Source of the DNA: an uncultured Eubacteriales bacterium
GTDB taxonomy: Bacteria; Bacillota; Clostridia; Oscillospirales; Oscillospiraceae
NCBI GenBank assembly: GCA_900540635.1
Contig: UQGU01000001.1
Span: 1 to 64,000, forward strand
Length of the DNA stretch: 64,000 nt
Direction: 5' to 3'
This document shows positions 52,255 to 62,257 of the stretch, in pieces. Numbering within the stretch: the stretch's first letter is position 1; each line of letters opens with the position of its first letter. Position numbers and translations under genes: made by a program. The notes under the pieces are model-generated. The model was given only the letters and a program-made list of their open reading frames with translations. It did no database searches and was not told the DNA's origin.

Positions 52255-52842
52255 TTATCCGATCAGGCCAAAGTCCGACAGCGGCCAGATACAAAAGGCG
52301 ATGCGCCCCACGATCTGTTCCCCCGCCACACAGCCAACCGCCGTATTCCGGGAGTCCACGGAAATTTTCCGGTTGTCACCCACCAGGAACCATCGCCCGT
52401 CGCCCACCTGATAGGGCAGGCTGATATTGGTATCGCCGAAGGCCTTTTCCGTCAGGTAGGGCTCCTCCAGCAAAGTGCCATTGACATACAGGTTGCCGCT
52501 CTCATCCAGGTCCACCCAGTCGGAAGGCCCCGCCACGCAGCGCTTCACCAGCAGCTTATTGCCGTGGTAAAAGGCGATGACATCGCCCTCGGAAAAGCGG
52601 CTGCTCTTGACGGCCACCACGATCTGCCCATCCCGCAGGGTGGGGGACATGGAGCTGCCGTGGATCTCCAGCACCGGGAACCACAGCGTTGCCGCCAGGA
52701 CGCCGATGGCCGCCGCAGCCAGCAGGGCCGTCAGGGTACTGGCCAGGGTGCGCCGATACCGGCGGCGGTAGCGCAGGCGCTTCCGCTCGGCCTTCACCTG
52801 GTCCAGGGAGGGTACCTCGGCATTGCAGTTTCTCTGCCGCAT
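52255..52842 (-). CDS. Signal peptidase I
   Basis: A 195-residue membrane protease with a basic N-terminus, one helix (about 32-54), the catalytic Ser 64 in 'GSSMSPTLRDG' and Lys 100 in 'LVKRCVAG'. 'VGDGRWFLVGDNRKISVDSRNTAVGCV' is the family's C-terminal box (GDNRxxSxDSR). Its place inside the pilus operon suggests it processes the pilins. The start at 52842 shares one base with the stop of the upstream gene (TGATG), and GGAGG lies upstream. Confidence 0.93.
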   Translation of the reverse strand: MRQRNCNAEVPSLDQVKAERKRLRYRRRYRRTLASTLTALLAAAAIGVLAATLWFPVLEIHGSSMSPTLRDGQIVVAVKSSRFSEGDVIAFYHGNKLLVKRCVAGPSDWVDLDESGNLYVNGTLLEEPYLTEKAFGDTNISLPYQVGDGRWFLVGDNRKISVDSRNTAVGCVAGEQIVGRIAFCIWPLSDFGLIG

Positions 52843-53105
52843 CACGGTTCCTCCTTCGATTCCTTGGAAATGCCCAGGGAGGTCAGATAGATGTCCGCCG
52901 CCCTCTGGGCCGCTTCCAGCACGCCGGAGACGGCCAGGGCCGCCTCTGCCAGGGAGCCGGCCTTCTCCACCCGGAGCTGCCGGGTCTCCAGCTCTGCCCG
53001 GAGCGCTGCATTCTCCTTTTGCAGCTGTTCCTGCCGGAGCTGCAGGGTATAGATGATGTCGATCAGCTCTTCCCTGCGCAGATGCCGCAGCTGACGGTCT
53101 GTCAT
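52842..53105 (-). CDS. Small coiled-coil protein, first gene of the pilus operon
   Basis: An 87-residue soluble protein with a leucine-rich coiled coil ('LIDIIYTLQLRQEQLQKENAALRAELETRQLRVEKAGSLAEAAL') and no catalytic motif. GGAGGG precedes the ATG at 53105. It is translationally coupled to signal peptidase I. Similar small genes accompany sortase/pilin loci in Clostridia, but I do not know a function. Confidence 0.7.
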   Translation of the reverse strand: MTDRQLRHLRREELIDIIYTLQLRQEQLQKENAALRAELETRQLRVEKAGSLAEAALAVSGVLEAAQRAADIYLTSLGISKESKEEP

Positions 53106-53525
53106 GGAACCATCCCTCCTTAATATAGGATACATCATACACGGCATTTTCCATTTGATATCTACCGTTCGATTACTAATTCTAGCGAGAATGAAAATTT
53201 TTTCAACAGCTTGCGCCCACTTGGGCAAAGGGAAGCAAAAGAAGGCAACTGTCTTCAAAATGTCGAAAAAGCGGTCTGACATGTGCGCAATTTTTACGCG
53301 TTGCTGTCTCATAGTGCAAAAAGGGTTTTGTCAACTCCTACAAATATCCTTTGCTTTTGTCCCGGAAAAATGGTTATTATTTCGCCGGTATTCACGTAAT
53401 TTTGCAAAGAAGGAAGCCTTTTCCCCTTTTCCCATCAGGGAAGTTTTTTCTCTATCTTATTTTTCTCTTTCATGCTATAATAGCCCCAGTATCCTAAAAA
53501 CAGAATCAAAGAAAAGGAGAACCCC
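53106..53525. other. Intergenic region between the pilus operon and the M16 protease gene
   Basis: About 420 AT-rich bases between divergent genes. A TATAAT (about 53477-53482) lies about 45 bases before the protease gene, with only a weak -35. For the pilus operon (minus strand) there are several possible -10 boxes (TATGAT and TATATT close to the start) but no clear -35, so it may need an activator or an alternative sigma factor. No repeat was seen. Confidence 0.5.
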
Positions 53526-56396
53526 ATGCAGACAGAATTGCTGCGGCTGAGAACCGCGAATATCGGGCAGACCTGCGCCGGCTTCCGGCTGGTGAAAAAG
53601 GAATATGTGCCCTCCAAGCACGCCGATCTCTATACCCTGCGCCACGAGAAGACCCAGGCAGAGCTCCTGTATTTTGACCGGGCGGACGAGAACAAGACCT
53701 TCGCCATTGCCTTCAAGACCCTGCCGGAGGACGACACCGGCGTTTTCCACATTCTCGAGCACAGCGTGCTCAACGGCTCCAAGCGCTTTCCCGTCCGGGA
53801 GCCCTTCGTGAATCTGCTGCAAAGCTCCATGCAGACCTTCCTGAACGCCATGACCTACCCGGACAAGACGGTGTACCCCGTAAGCAGCCGCAACGACCGG
53901 GATTTCCACAACCTGATGGAGGTCTACCTGGACGCGGTGTTCTGCCCCGCCATCTACGAAAAGCCCCAGATCTTCATGCAGGAGGGCTGGCACTACGAAT
54001 TCGACAGTGCAGAGGCCCAGCCCTACTACAACGGCGTTGTGTACAGCGAGATGAAGGGCGCGTTTTCCAGCGTGGATGAGCTGATGGAGACGGAATCCAT
54101 GCGGCTACTGTTCCCGAACAACTGCTATGGCTTCGTCAGCGGCGGCCACCCGGAGAGCATCCCCAAGCTGACCTACGAGCAGTTCATTGCCAACCACAGG
54201 CGGTTCTATCACCCTTCCAATTCCCGGATCTTCCTGGACGGCAAAATGGACATCGACGAAATTCTGCACTACATAGACGCAGAATACCTGAGCAAATACG
54301 ACTACCGCGCCCCGGACTTTGATTTTCTGGTCCAACAGCCCACAGCCGCGGAAAAAACCGTCTCCTACTGCGTCAAGCCCGGAGAGGACGCCAAGGCCCA
54401 CTTGGTCTTCTCCAAGGTGCTGTGCCGCCACGACGAGCCGGAAAAGGTCATTGCCGCCAAGGTGCTGGCAAAATACCTGACGGGCTCCAACGAGGCCCCC
54501 CTGAAACGGGCCTTCCTGGAAAAGGGCCTGTGCCAGGACGTTTCCCTGTCCGTGACCGACGGCATTTTCCAGCCCTTTGTCACACTGAGCATCCGCAACA
54601 CCCGGCAGGCGCAATTCGCCGAGGCCGAGAAGTGCCTGAGCGACACCGTCCGGGAGATCCTCGCCGGGGGTCTGGACAAGGAAGCCCTGCTGGCGGAATT
54701 GGAGCGGATGGCCTTCTCCAGCCGGGAGATTGAGGAGCCCTACGGCCTGATCCTGGGGCTGACGGCCCTGGACGGCTGGCTCTACGGCGACGACCCCCTG
54801 ACCTATATCGAAACCGCCGGAATTTACGACGCGCTGCGCCGGAAGGTGGACGGCAGCTGCTTTGCAGACCTGCTGGCGGAGCTGCTGGGCGATGGGGCCA
54901 AGCTCTGCAAGGTCTATCTGCTGCCCTCCGAGACCAAGGCCCAGGAGGACCAGGCCGCCGAGCAGGCCCGCCTGGAAGCCGACATTGCCCACTGGGACGC
55001 TGCCGCCCGGGAGAAGGCCTATGCGGCATTTAAAGCCATGGGCGACTGGCAGAAAGCTCCGGATTCCCCCGAGGCCCTGGCCGCTCTGCCCACGCTGTCC
55101 CTTTCCGATGTGGCCGAGGATGTGCCCGAAACCCCGGTGAAGCTGGAAAAAGATGGGCTTTTGCAGGTGCAGACCGAATCCAACGGCATTACGTACCTGA
55201 AGCTCTTCTTCGATGTGTCCGATCTGGATTTGGAGCAGCTGCGGCTGCTGAATGTGCTCTCCGACTGCTTCGGCAAGCTGCACACGGCCCGCACCTCTGC
55301 CCAGGACCTGCAAACCCGCATCAAGGCCAACCTGGGCCACCTGTCCGCAGGCATTGAGCGCATCGCCCCGCCGAAGCAGCTGGATGTGTGCAAGCCCTAT
55401 CTGGTGGTCTCCGCTGCCATGCTGGAGGAGAACGCTCCCAAGGCCCTGGCCCTGCTGACCGAACTGCTGACCGAAACACGCTATGACGAGGCAGACCGCA
55501 TTGCCGAGATCATCGGCCAGGGCAGCTACTACTACAAGCAGGCCCTGGTCAGCAGCGGCCACATGTTCGCCATCTACAAGGCCATGGCCCCCTTCTCCAA
55601 GGACGCCGCCCTGCGGGAGTGCCTGGAGGGTGAGAGTTATGTAACCTGGCTGGAGGCCCTGACCCGGCGCTTCCGGGACAGCGCCCTGTGCGATGCGCTG
55701 TCCGCCCTGGCGAAAAAGGCCTTTGCCGGAAACCGACTCTTCACCGCCTATACGGGCAGGCTCGACCGCGGCCTGGTGGATACCCTCCGCGCCGCCCTGC
55801 CGGAGAGCCCTGTTGGGGCTCCCGCCCAGGTTCCCGCCTTCGAGAAAACGCCCGCCGCCATTGAGATTGCCTCCGATGTGGGCTACAGCGCCCTGGGCGC
55901 TAACCTCTATGCCATTGGCAGCGGCTACACCGGCAGCGTTTCCGTACTGGCCTCGCTGATGACCTATGGCTACCTGTGGAACGCCGTCCGGGTTCGGGGC
56001 GGCGCCTACGGCACGGGCATGAAGGCCGGGTCTGACGGCAACGTCTGCTGCTACTCCTACCGTGACCCCAACCTGCCCGGGACCAGGGCCGCCTTCGCCG
56101 CCATGGCAGACTTCCTGGAGGACTGGCTGAAGCAGGGCGAGGATCTGGAGAGCACCGTCATCGGCACCGTCAACACCACCGATCCTCTGGTAGGCCCCTC
56201 CACCGCCCTGTCGCTGGAATGCAGCCGCTACCTGCGGGGCGTTTCCCATGCCGACATTCTGCGCATCCGCCGCGAGCTTCTGCACACCACCCGGGAAGAC
56301 CTGGAAGGGCTTGTAACAATGCTGCGCACCTTCCAGGACAGCGCCGTCTTCTGCGCCGTGGGCAACCGGGACGCCATTGCGTTTGTGAAGGAATAA
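53526..56396 (+). CDS. Insulinase-like zinc protease, M16C (presequence-protease type)
   Basis: A 956-residue cytosolic metallopeptidase. The inverted zinc motif HILEH (75-79) is intact and the third ligand Glu is expected in 'YNGVVYSEMKGAFSS'. The four-domain M16C/PreP/Cym1 length and the C-terminal 'GYSALGANLYAIGSGYTGSVSVLASLMTYGYLWNAVRVRGGAYGTGM' domain are present. It is expected to degrade free oligopeptides up to a few dozen residues. It is monocistronic, with family A repeats just downstream. Confidence 0.94.
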   Translation: MQTELLRLRTANIGQTCAGFRLVKKEYVPSKHADLYTLRHEKTQAELLYFDRADENKTFAIAFKTLPEDDTGVFHILEHSVLNGSKRFPVREPFVNLLQSSMQTFLNAMTYPDKTVYPVSSRNDRDFHNLMEVYLDAVFCPAIYEKPQIFMQEGWHYEFDSAEAQPYYNGVVYSEMKGAFSSVDELMETESMRLLFPNNCYGFVSGGHPESIPKLTYEQFIANHRRFYHPSNSRIFLDGKMDIDEILHYIDAEYLSKYDYRAPDFDFLVQQPTAAEKTVSYCVKPGEDAKAHLVFSKVLCRHDEPEKVIAAKVLAKYLTGSNEAPLKRAFLEKGLCQDVSLSVTDGIFQPFVTLSIRNTRQAQFAEAEKCLSDTVREILAGGLDKEALLAELERMAFSSREIEEPYGLILGLTALDGWLYGDDPLTYIETAGIYDALRRKVDGSCFADLLAELLGDGAKLCKVYLLPSETKAQEDQAAEQARLEADIAHWDAAAREKAYAAFKAMGDWQKAPDSPEALAALPTLSLSDVAEDVPETPVKLEKDGLLQVQTESNGITYLKLFFDVSDLDLEQLRLLNVLSDCFGKLHTARTSAQDLQTRIKANLGHLSAGIERIAPPKQLDVCKPYLVVSAAMLEENAPKALALLTELLTETRYDEADRIAEIIGQGSYYYKQALVSSGHMFAIYKAMAPFSKDAALRECLEGESYVTWLEALTRRFRDSALCDALSALAKKAFAGNRLFTAYTGRLDRGLVDTLRAALPESPVGAPAQVPAFEKTPAAIEIASDVGYSALGANLYAIGSGYTGSVSVLASLMTYGYLWNAVRVRGGAYGTGMKAGSDGNVCCYSYRDPNLPGTRAAFAAMADFLEDWLKQGEDLESTVIGTVNTTDPLVGPSTALSLECSRYLRGVSHADILRIRRELLHTTREDLEGLVTMLRTFQDSAVFCAVGNRDAIAFVKE

Positions 56397-56410
56397 AATA
56401 AGCGTAAAAA

Positions 56411-56585
56411 GGGGGCTGTTAGAAAAGTATGTCGCTGCGAACCAGTGACCGACGTCACTGGTGTGGCAGCCCCCCGGTTGGATGGAAACAGCTTGGTTTT
56501 ACGGCCAAGATGTTTGAAAATCCGGGGGATTGCCACACCAGCGTGCGCGCTGGTTCGCAATGACAGAGCGTTTTCTAACAGCCCC
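56411..56585. repeat. Family A palindromic element (A4)
   Basis: 175 bp, inverted relative to A3. It starts GGGGGCTGTTAGAAAAGTAT, contains AGTGACCGACGTCACT and CCAGCGTGCGCGCTGG, and ends TTTTCTAACAGCCCC. It lies 15 bases after the M16 gene stop. Confidence 0.9.
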
Positions 56586-56645
56586 TTCTTTTGCTGCAAT
56601 ACCATCCAGCCTAAGGCCAATTCGCCCATTTTTCGCAGGCCAAGG

Positions 56646-56690
56646 ACTAGGGAACTTTTTAATAAAAATATTTCAAAAATGTTCCCTAGT
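56646..56690. repeat. Inverted repeat just past the Fic gene
   Basis: ACTAGGGAAC (56646-56655) and GTTCCCTAGT (56681-56690) form a perfect 10-bp inverted repeat directly after the fic stop codon. The same TAGGGAAC core flanks the promoter at the other end of the gene. Confidence 0.75.
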
Positions 56691-57626
56691 TCAAAAGGTT
56701 TTCACACAGCTTTCTTTCATGAAGGCAAGGATGTCATCACTTCTGTCCTCGTAAAAGGCCACAAGAAGCCGCTTAAATTCCGGTACCTCTTTTTCCGGGA
56801 TAATCAGCATTCCCCCACCCTGTGAGATGAGATAATGATTTGCAAAGATGACAGAAGCACGTTTATTTCCGTCGGTGAATATCTGGGCTTTCATGCAGTA
56901 AAGGCAAAGCTGAATCGCCTTTTCGTCGGGAGGCAGCTCTCGTTTCAGAATGTCCTCCAGGTGCTCTTTGATTACCGTTTCAATCGGCAACGGCGGAACA
57001 TAGCTGGAACCGCCAATCGTCAAAGGAACACCCCGAATTCTGCCGCCGTCCTGAAAGAAGCCTTCATTCACCAGCTTTGCAATGTGGCACAGAATCGAAT
57101 AGTCACTGGGGTAGGTGATCACATCCCGGTCAAGAATAAACTCCCAGGCGTGTTTCAGATTTAGTATTTTCTGCACATCCGTTGCGGTCATGCCGTTGAC
57201 GATGCCATTATCAATAATATCCTCTGTTTGCGGAAAGCTGGTTGCCACACCTTCCAAAATTGCCTGATCGTAGATATTGGACTTCATGTTGGCCCGGGCA
57301 AAATCAAGATTTAACTGCACACGGGGTGAAATCTCCTGATCTGTATACCCCAGCTGCGCCAATTCTTTGTCCAGCCGCCGAATATTTTTCCGATATTCCT
57401 TTGCATCGCGGGCATTGCGAAGCAGCAGCTGATACAGAGTGTCAGAATATACGTCCACATAGGTTGAACTGAGTCTCGACCCAATGCGCTTGCGAATATA
57501 CAGATATTTGTTGCTGCCATCTTCTTTGATTTCCGGAGACCCATCGTATGGCAATAAATTCAGCCGTGCCTGATAGTCAGCCTTTTGATGCAGCAGCTCT
57601 TGAATCTGGGGATAGTTGTTGTTCAT
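56691..57626 (-). CDS. Fic-fold protein with substituted catalytic His
   Basis: A 311-residue protein with a Fic domain in its C-terminal half. The core motif, usually HxFxDGNxR, reads QIFTDGNKR at 248-256: Gln replaces the catalytic His while Phe, Asp, Gly, Asn and Arg are kept. The beta-hairpin flap is 'PLTIGGSSYVPPLP'. An inhibitory-helix-like 'LEGVATS' lies near 124-130. The N-terminal half is helical and resembles the Fic N-terminal extension ('YLYIRKRIGSRLSSTYVDVYSDTLYQLL'). Standard AMPylation chemistry would be impaired, so it may bind nucleotides without transfer, use other chemistry, or be a regulator. Its GC content is below that of its neighbours. It overlaps no other gene and has its own promoter. 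Confidence 0.85.
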   Translation of the reverse strand: MNNNYPQIQELLHQKADYQARLNLLPYDGSPEIKEDGSNKYLYIRKRIGSRLSSTYVDVYSDTLYQLLLRNARDAKEYRKNIRRLDKELAQLGYTDQEISPRVQLNLDFARANMKSNIYDQAILEGVATSFPQTEDIIDNGIVNGMTATDVQKILNLKHAWEFILDRDVITYPSDYSILCHIAKLVNEGFFQDGGRIRGVPLTIGGSSYVPPLPIETVIKEHLEDILKRELPPDEKAIQLCLYCMKAQIFTDGNKRASVIFANHYLISQGGGMLIIPEKEVPEFKRLLVAFYEDRSDDILAFMKESCVKTF

Positions 57627-57637
57627 GCGGCACCTCC

Positions 57638-57687
57638 TAGGGAACTTTTATCTATTAAATTATAGCGTAAAGTTCCCTATTTTTCAA
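57638..57687 (-). promoter_or_regulatory. Fic gene promoter with palindromic operator
   Basis: On the minus strand TTGAAA (57682-57687) and TATAAT (57659-57664) are 17 bases apart. TAGGGAACTTT lies inside the spacer and its exact inverse AAAGTTCCCTA (minus strand, 57638-57648) lies between the -10 box and the ribosome site AGGAGG. The two 11-bp half-sites thus bracket the -10 box, a layout typical of tight autorepression. Confidence 0.75.
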
Positions 57688-57736
57688 TCCCCGTTCGCTC
57701 GACCTTATCTTTTCTTTTACAGCAACGAAGTTCATT

Positions 57737-60700
57737 TTACACATTCTCATCAATGGTATGAATCTCCGGGATGACCTCTTCCAGGGCGTCCAGGACGATG
57801 CGGGCGGTGTCCAGAGAGGTGAAGGTGTTCACGCCGTTCTGGACCGCGCACTCCCGGATGGCCCGGCCGTCGTCATAGTGCTCCCGGGAGAAGATGGAGC
57901 GGGTGTTCAGGATATAGCTGACAAAGCCGGTCCGGATGGAGGTGAGGATCTCATTGCTGCCGTCGCTGAGCTTTCGGCGCACCCGGGTACGGATGCCGTG
58001 CTTTTTCAAAAAAGCCGCCGTGCCCTCGGTGGCCTCGATGTTGAAGCCCATCTGATAGAACCGGCGGGCCAGGGGCAGGCCCTCCTCCTTGTCCTCGTCC
58101 GCCAGGGTGACGATGACCGTGCCGTATTCCTTCATCTTAATACCGGAGGCCTGCAGGGCCTTATAGAGCGCCCGGTTCAGCTTCCGGTCGTAGCCGATGG
58201 CCTCGCCGGTGGACTTCATCTCCGGGGACAGGTAGGTATCCATGCCCCCCAGCTTGGCAAAGGAGAAGGCCGGGGCCTTGACGTACCAGATGGGCTTCTC
58301 CGGAAGATGCAAGTTCCCAATTCCCTGTTGGGCAAGGGACTGGCCCAGCATGACCCTGGTGGCCATCTCCACCAGGTTTACCCCGGTGGACTTGCTCAAA
58401 AACGGCACGCTGCGGGAGGCTCTGGGGTTGACCTCGATGATGTACACATCGCCCTTCTTATCCACAATAAACTGGATGTTAAACAGGCCCTTGATGCCGA
58501 TGCCCAGGCCCAGCTTTTCCGTATAGTCCGCGATCCGGTCCTTCACGGTTTGTGAAAGGCTGTAGGGCGGATACACGGAGATGGAGTCGCCGGAGTGAAC
58601 GCCGGTGCGCTCCACCAGCTCCATAATGCCCGGGAGGAACACCTGCTCTCCGTCGCAGATGGCGTCCACCTCCACCTCCTTGCCCACGATATAGCGGTCA
58701 ATGAGCACCGGGCGCTTCTCGTCGATCTCCACGGCATTGCGCAGATACCGCCGCAGCATTTCTTCATTGGCTACGATCTCCATGGCCCGGCCGCCCAAGA
58801 CGAAGCTGGGCCGCACCAGCACGGGATAGCCAATGCGCTCCGCTGCCGCCACACCGGATTCAATGTCCGTCACGGCCTCGCCCTTAGGGTTGGGAATGTG
58901 CAGGGCGCGGATGAGGGCATCGAAGGCATCCCGGTTCTCTGCCTTTTCAATGGCGGCGCAGTCCGTTCCGATGATGTTCACCCCCCGGTCCGCAAGGCTC
59001 TGGGCCAGATTCACCGCCGTCTGGCCGCCCAGAGAGACGATGACCCCCTGAGGCTTCTCCAGATGGATGATGTTCATCACGTCTTCCGTGGTCAGGGGCT
59101 CAAAGTACAGCTTGTCCGCGGCGGTATAGTCTGTGGAGACGGTTTCCGGGTTGTTGTTGATGACAATGGCCTCGTAGCCCGCGCTGCGGATGGTCCGCAG
59201 GGCATGGACGGTGGAATAGTCGAACTCCACGCCCTGGCCAATGCGGATGGGGCCGGAGCCCAGGACGATGATCTTCTTCCGGTCCGTAACCACAGACTCA
59301 TTCTCCTGGGCATAGGTGGAGTAGAAATAGGGCACGTAGCTCTCAAACTCGCTGGCGCAGGTATCGATCATCTTGTACACCGGGAAGAGATTTTCCCGGC
59401 AGCGCGTTTCGTAAATTTCCCGCTCCGATGTGTGCCACAGAGCGGCAATCCGCCGGTCGGAGAAGCCCAGGCACTTTGCCTGCTTCAAGTGGGGCAGGCT
59501 CCCGGGATTCTCCTCCAGCTCCTTTTCGAACTGGGTGATGTTTTTCAGCTTGCTGAGGAAGAAAATGCTGATGGCCGTGGCATCGCAGATTCTCGCCAGA
59601 TCCATCCCCCGGTACAATAGCTCTCCCAGGGCATAGATACGGTCCGAGGGGCCTTTGGCCGCATAGTCCAGCAATGACACATCGGACCAGTCCGCAAATT
59701 TGGGAAGGCGCAGGGCGTAGGCCCCGTCCTCCAGGGAACGGATGGCCTTTTGCAGGCTCTCCTCCCAGCACCTGCCCACGCTCATCACCTCACCGGTGGC
59801 CTTCATCTGGGTGGACAGGAAATTGGAGGCGGTGGGGAACTTGTCAAAGGGGAACCGGGGCATTTTGGTGACCACATAGTCCAATGTGGGCTCAAAGCAG
59901 GCGGGAGTGTTGGCCAGGCGGATCTCATCCAGGTTCATACCCACGGCGATTTTGGCCGAGACCCGGGCGATGGGGTAGCCCGTGGCCTTGGAGGCCAGGG
60001 CGGAGGACCGGGATACCCTTGGATTGACCTCGATGACATAGTACCGGAAGGAATGGGGGTCAAGGGCAAACTGTACATTGCAGCCGCCCTTCACATCCAG
60101 CGCCCGGATAATTTTCAGGGCGCTGTCCCGGAGCATGTGGTATTCCTTATTGGTCAGGGTCTGGCTGGGGGCCACCACGATGGAGTCGCCGGTGTGAATG
60201 CCCACGGCATCCATGTTTTCCATATTGCACACGGTGATGGCCGTATCCGCTCCATCCCGGATGACCTCGTACTCCACCTCGTTGTAGCCCTTGATGCTCT
60301 TCTCCACCAGCACCTGGTGGACGGGAGACAGGGCCAGGGCGGTTTTCATCATGGCGCGCAGGCCATCCTCGTCGTCCGCAAAGCCGCCGCCGGTGCCGCC
60401 CAGGGTAAAGGCAGGGCGCAGAATGACGGGATAGCCGATTTCCTTCGCCGCCGCCACGGCCTCCTCCACGGAGTAGGTGATCTGAGAGGGCACCACCGGC
60501 TCGCCGATGGCTTCACACAGCTCCTTGAAAAGCTCCCGGTCCTCGGCCTTTTCGATGGATTCCACGCTGGTGCCCAGCAGCTCAATTTCGCACTCCTGCA
60601 GCACGCCCTTTTTGGCAAGCTGCATGGCAAGATTCAGCCCCGTCTGGCCGCCGATGCCGGGGACGATGGCGTCCGGCCGCTCATAGCGGCAGATACGAGC

Positions 60701-60914
60701 CAGATATTCCAGGGTCAGGGGCTCCATATACACCTTGTCTGCGATGGTGGTATCGGTCATGATGGTTGCCGGGTTGGAGTTGGCCAGGATCACATAGTAG
60801 CCCTCTTCCCGCAGCGCCAGGCAGGCCTGGGTACCGGCATAGTCGAATTCCGCCGCCTGGCCGATGACGATGGGGCCGGAGCCGATGACCAGGACCTTCT
60901 TGATGTCGGTTCTC

Positions 60915-60922
<8 letters not shown>
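57737..60922 (-). CDS. carB: Carbamoyl-phosphate synthase, large subunit
   Basis: A 1061-residue enzyme making carbamoyl phosphate for pyrimidine and arginine synthesis. It has two homologous ATP-grasp halves ('KKVLVIGSGPIVIGQAAEFDYAGTQA' and 'KKIIVLGSGPIRIGQGVEFDYSTVHA'), with 'GGTGGGFADD' in the first, 'EVEVDAICDGEQV' in the second and a C-terminal MGS-like allosteric domain. The start at 60922 overlaps carA by eight bases; the upstream open frame runs antiparallel to carA content and was rejected. Confidence 0.98.
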
Positions 60923-62009
<1,087 letters not shown>

Positions 62010-62131
62010 TTGCTTCTCCTTTCGGCTCCCAACCGGGGGCCATGCTTTCTTTTTTCAGCGCTTGCCTGTGTTGTTCTGCCGGAATCCCCCTTGCTTTCGT
62101 CCTCTTGCTTTATGCATGTCAACGAACTTTT

Positions 62132-62200
62132 TCAAAAAAGAAAGCGCCCGTTCCCCTCGGAAAAAGAGCTTTTCCGAAGAAAACGAGCGCCTTTGCTCAT
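62132..62200 (-). promoter_or_regulatory. Candidate attenuator in the carAB leader
   Basis: On the minus strand a long hairpin (AAAGGCGCTCG... with ...GGGCGCTTT, 62141-62194) is followed by CTTTTTTG, i.e. an intrinsic terminator only a few bases after the expected transcription start. A 22-codon frame (ATG at 62200, stop at 62132) runs through the hairpin and ends in the T run. It lacks a ribosome site, so coupling to translation is uncertain. No PyrR binding motif was found. Confidence 0.5.
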
Positions 62201-62208
62201 TGTTTCGC

Positions 62209-62237
62209 ATTATAGCACAGAGCAAGTGGGTTGTCAA
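62209..62237 (-). promoter_or_regulatory. carAB promoter
   Basis: On the minus strand TTGACA, 17 bases, TATAAT: a perfect sigma-A match, about 200 bases upstream of carA. Confidence 0.85.
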
Positions 62238-62257
62238 GGAAAATGGTGCAGGGAAAG

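Noticed and set aside
52843..53154. A longer signal peptidase frame beginning at 53154
   Set aside because: The extra 104 residues overlap the coiled-coil gene in another frame and have low-complexity Gly/Pro/Arg composition. ATG 52842 has GGAGG and shares TGATG with the upstream gene.
62010..62200. PyrR-binding attenuator or T-box upstream of carA
   Set aside because: No PyrR loop consensus and no T-box TGGN bulge or Specifier-type stem was seen; only a simple hairpin with T run is supported.
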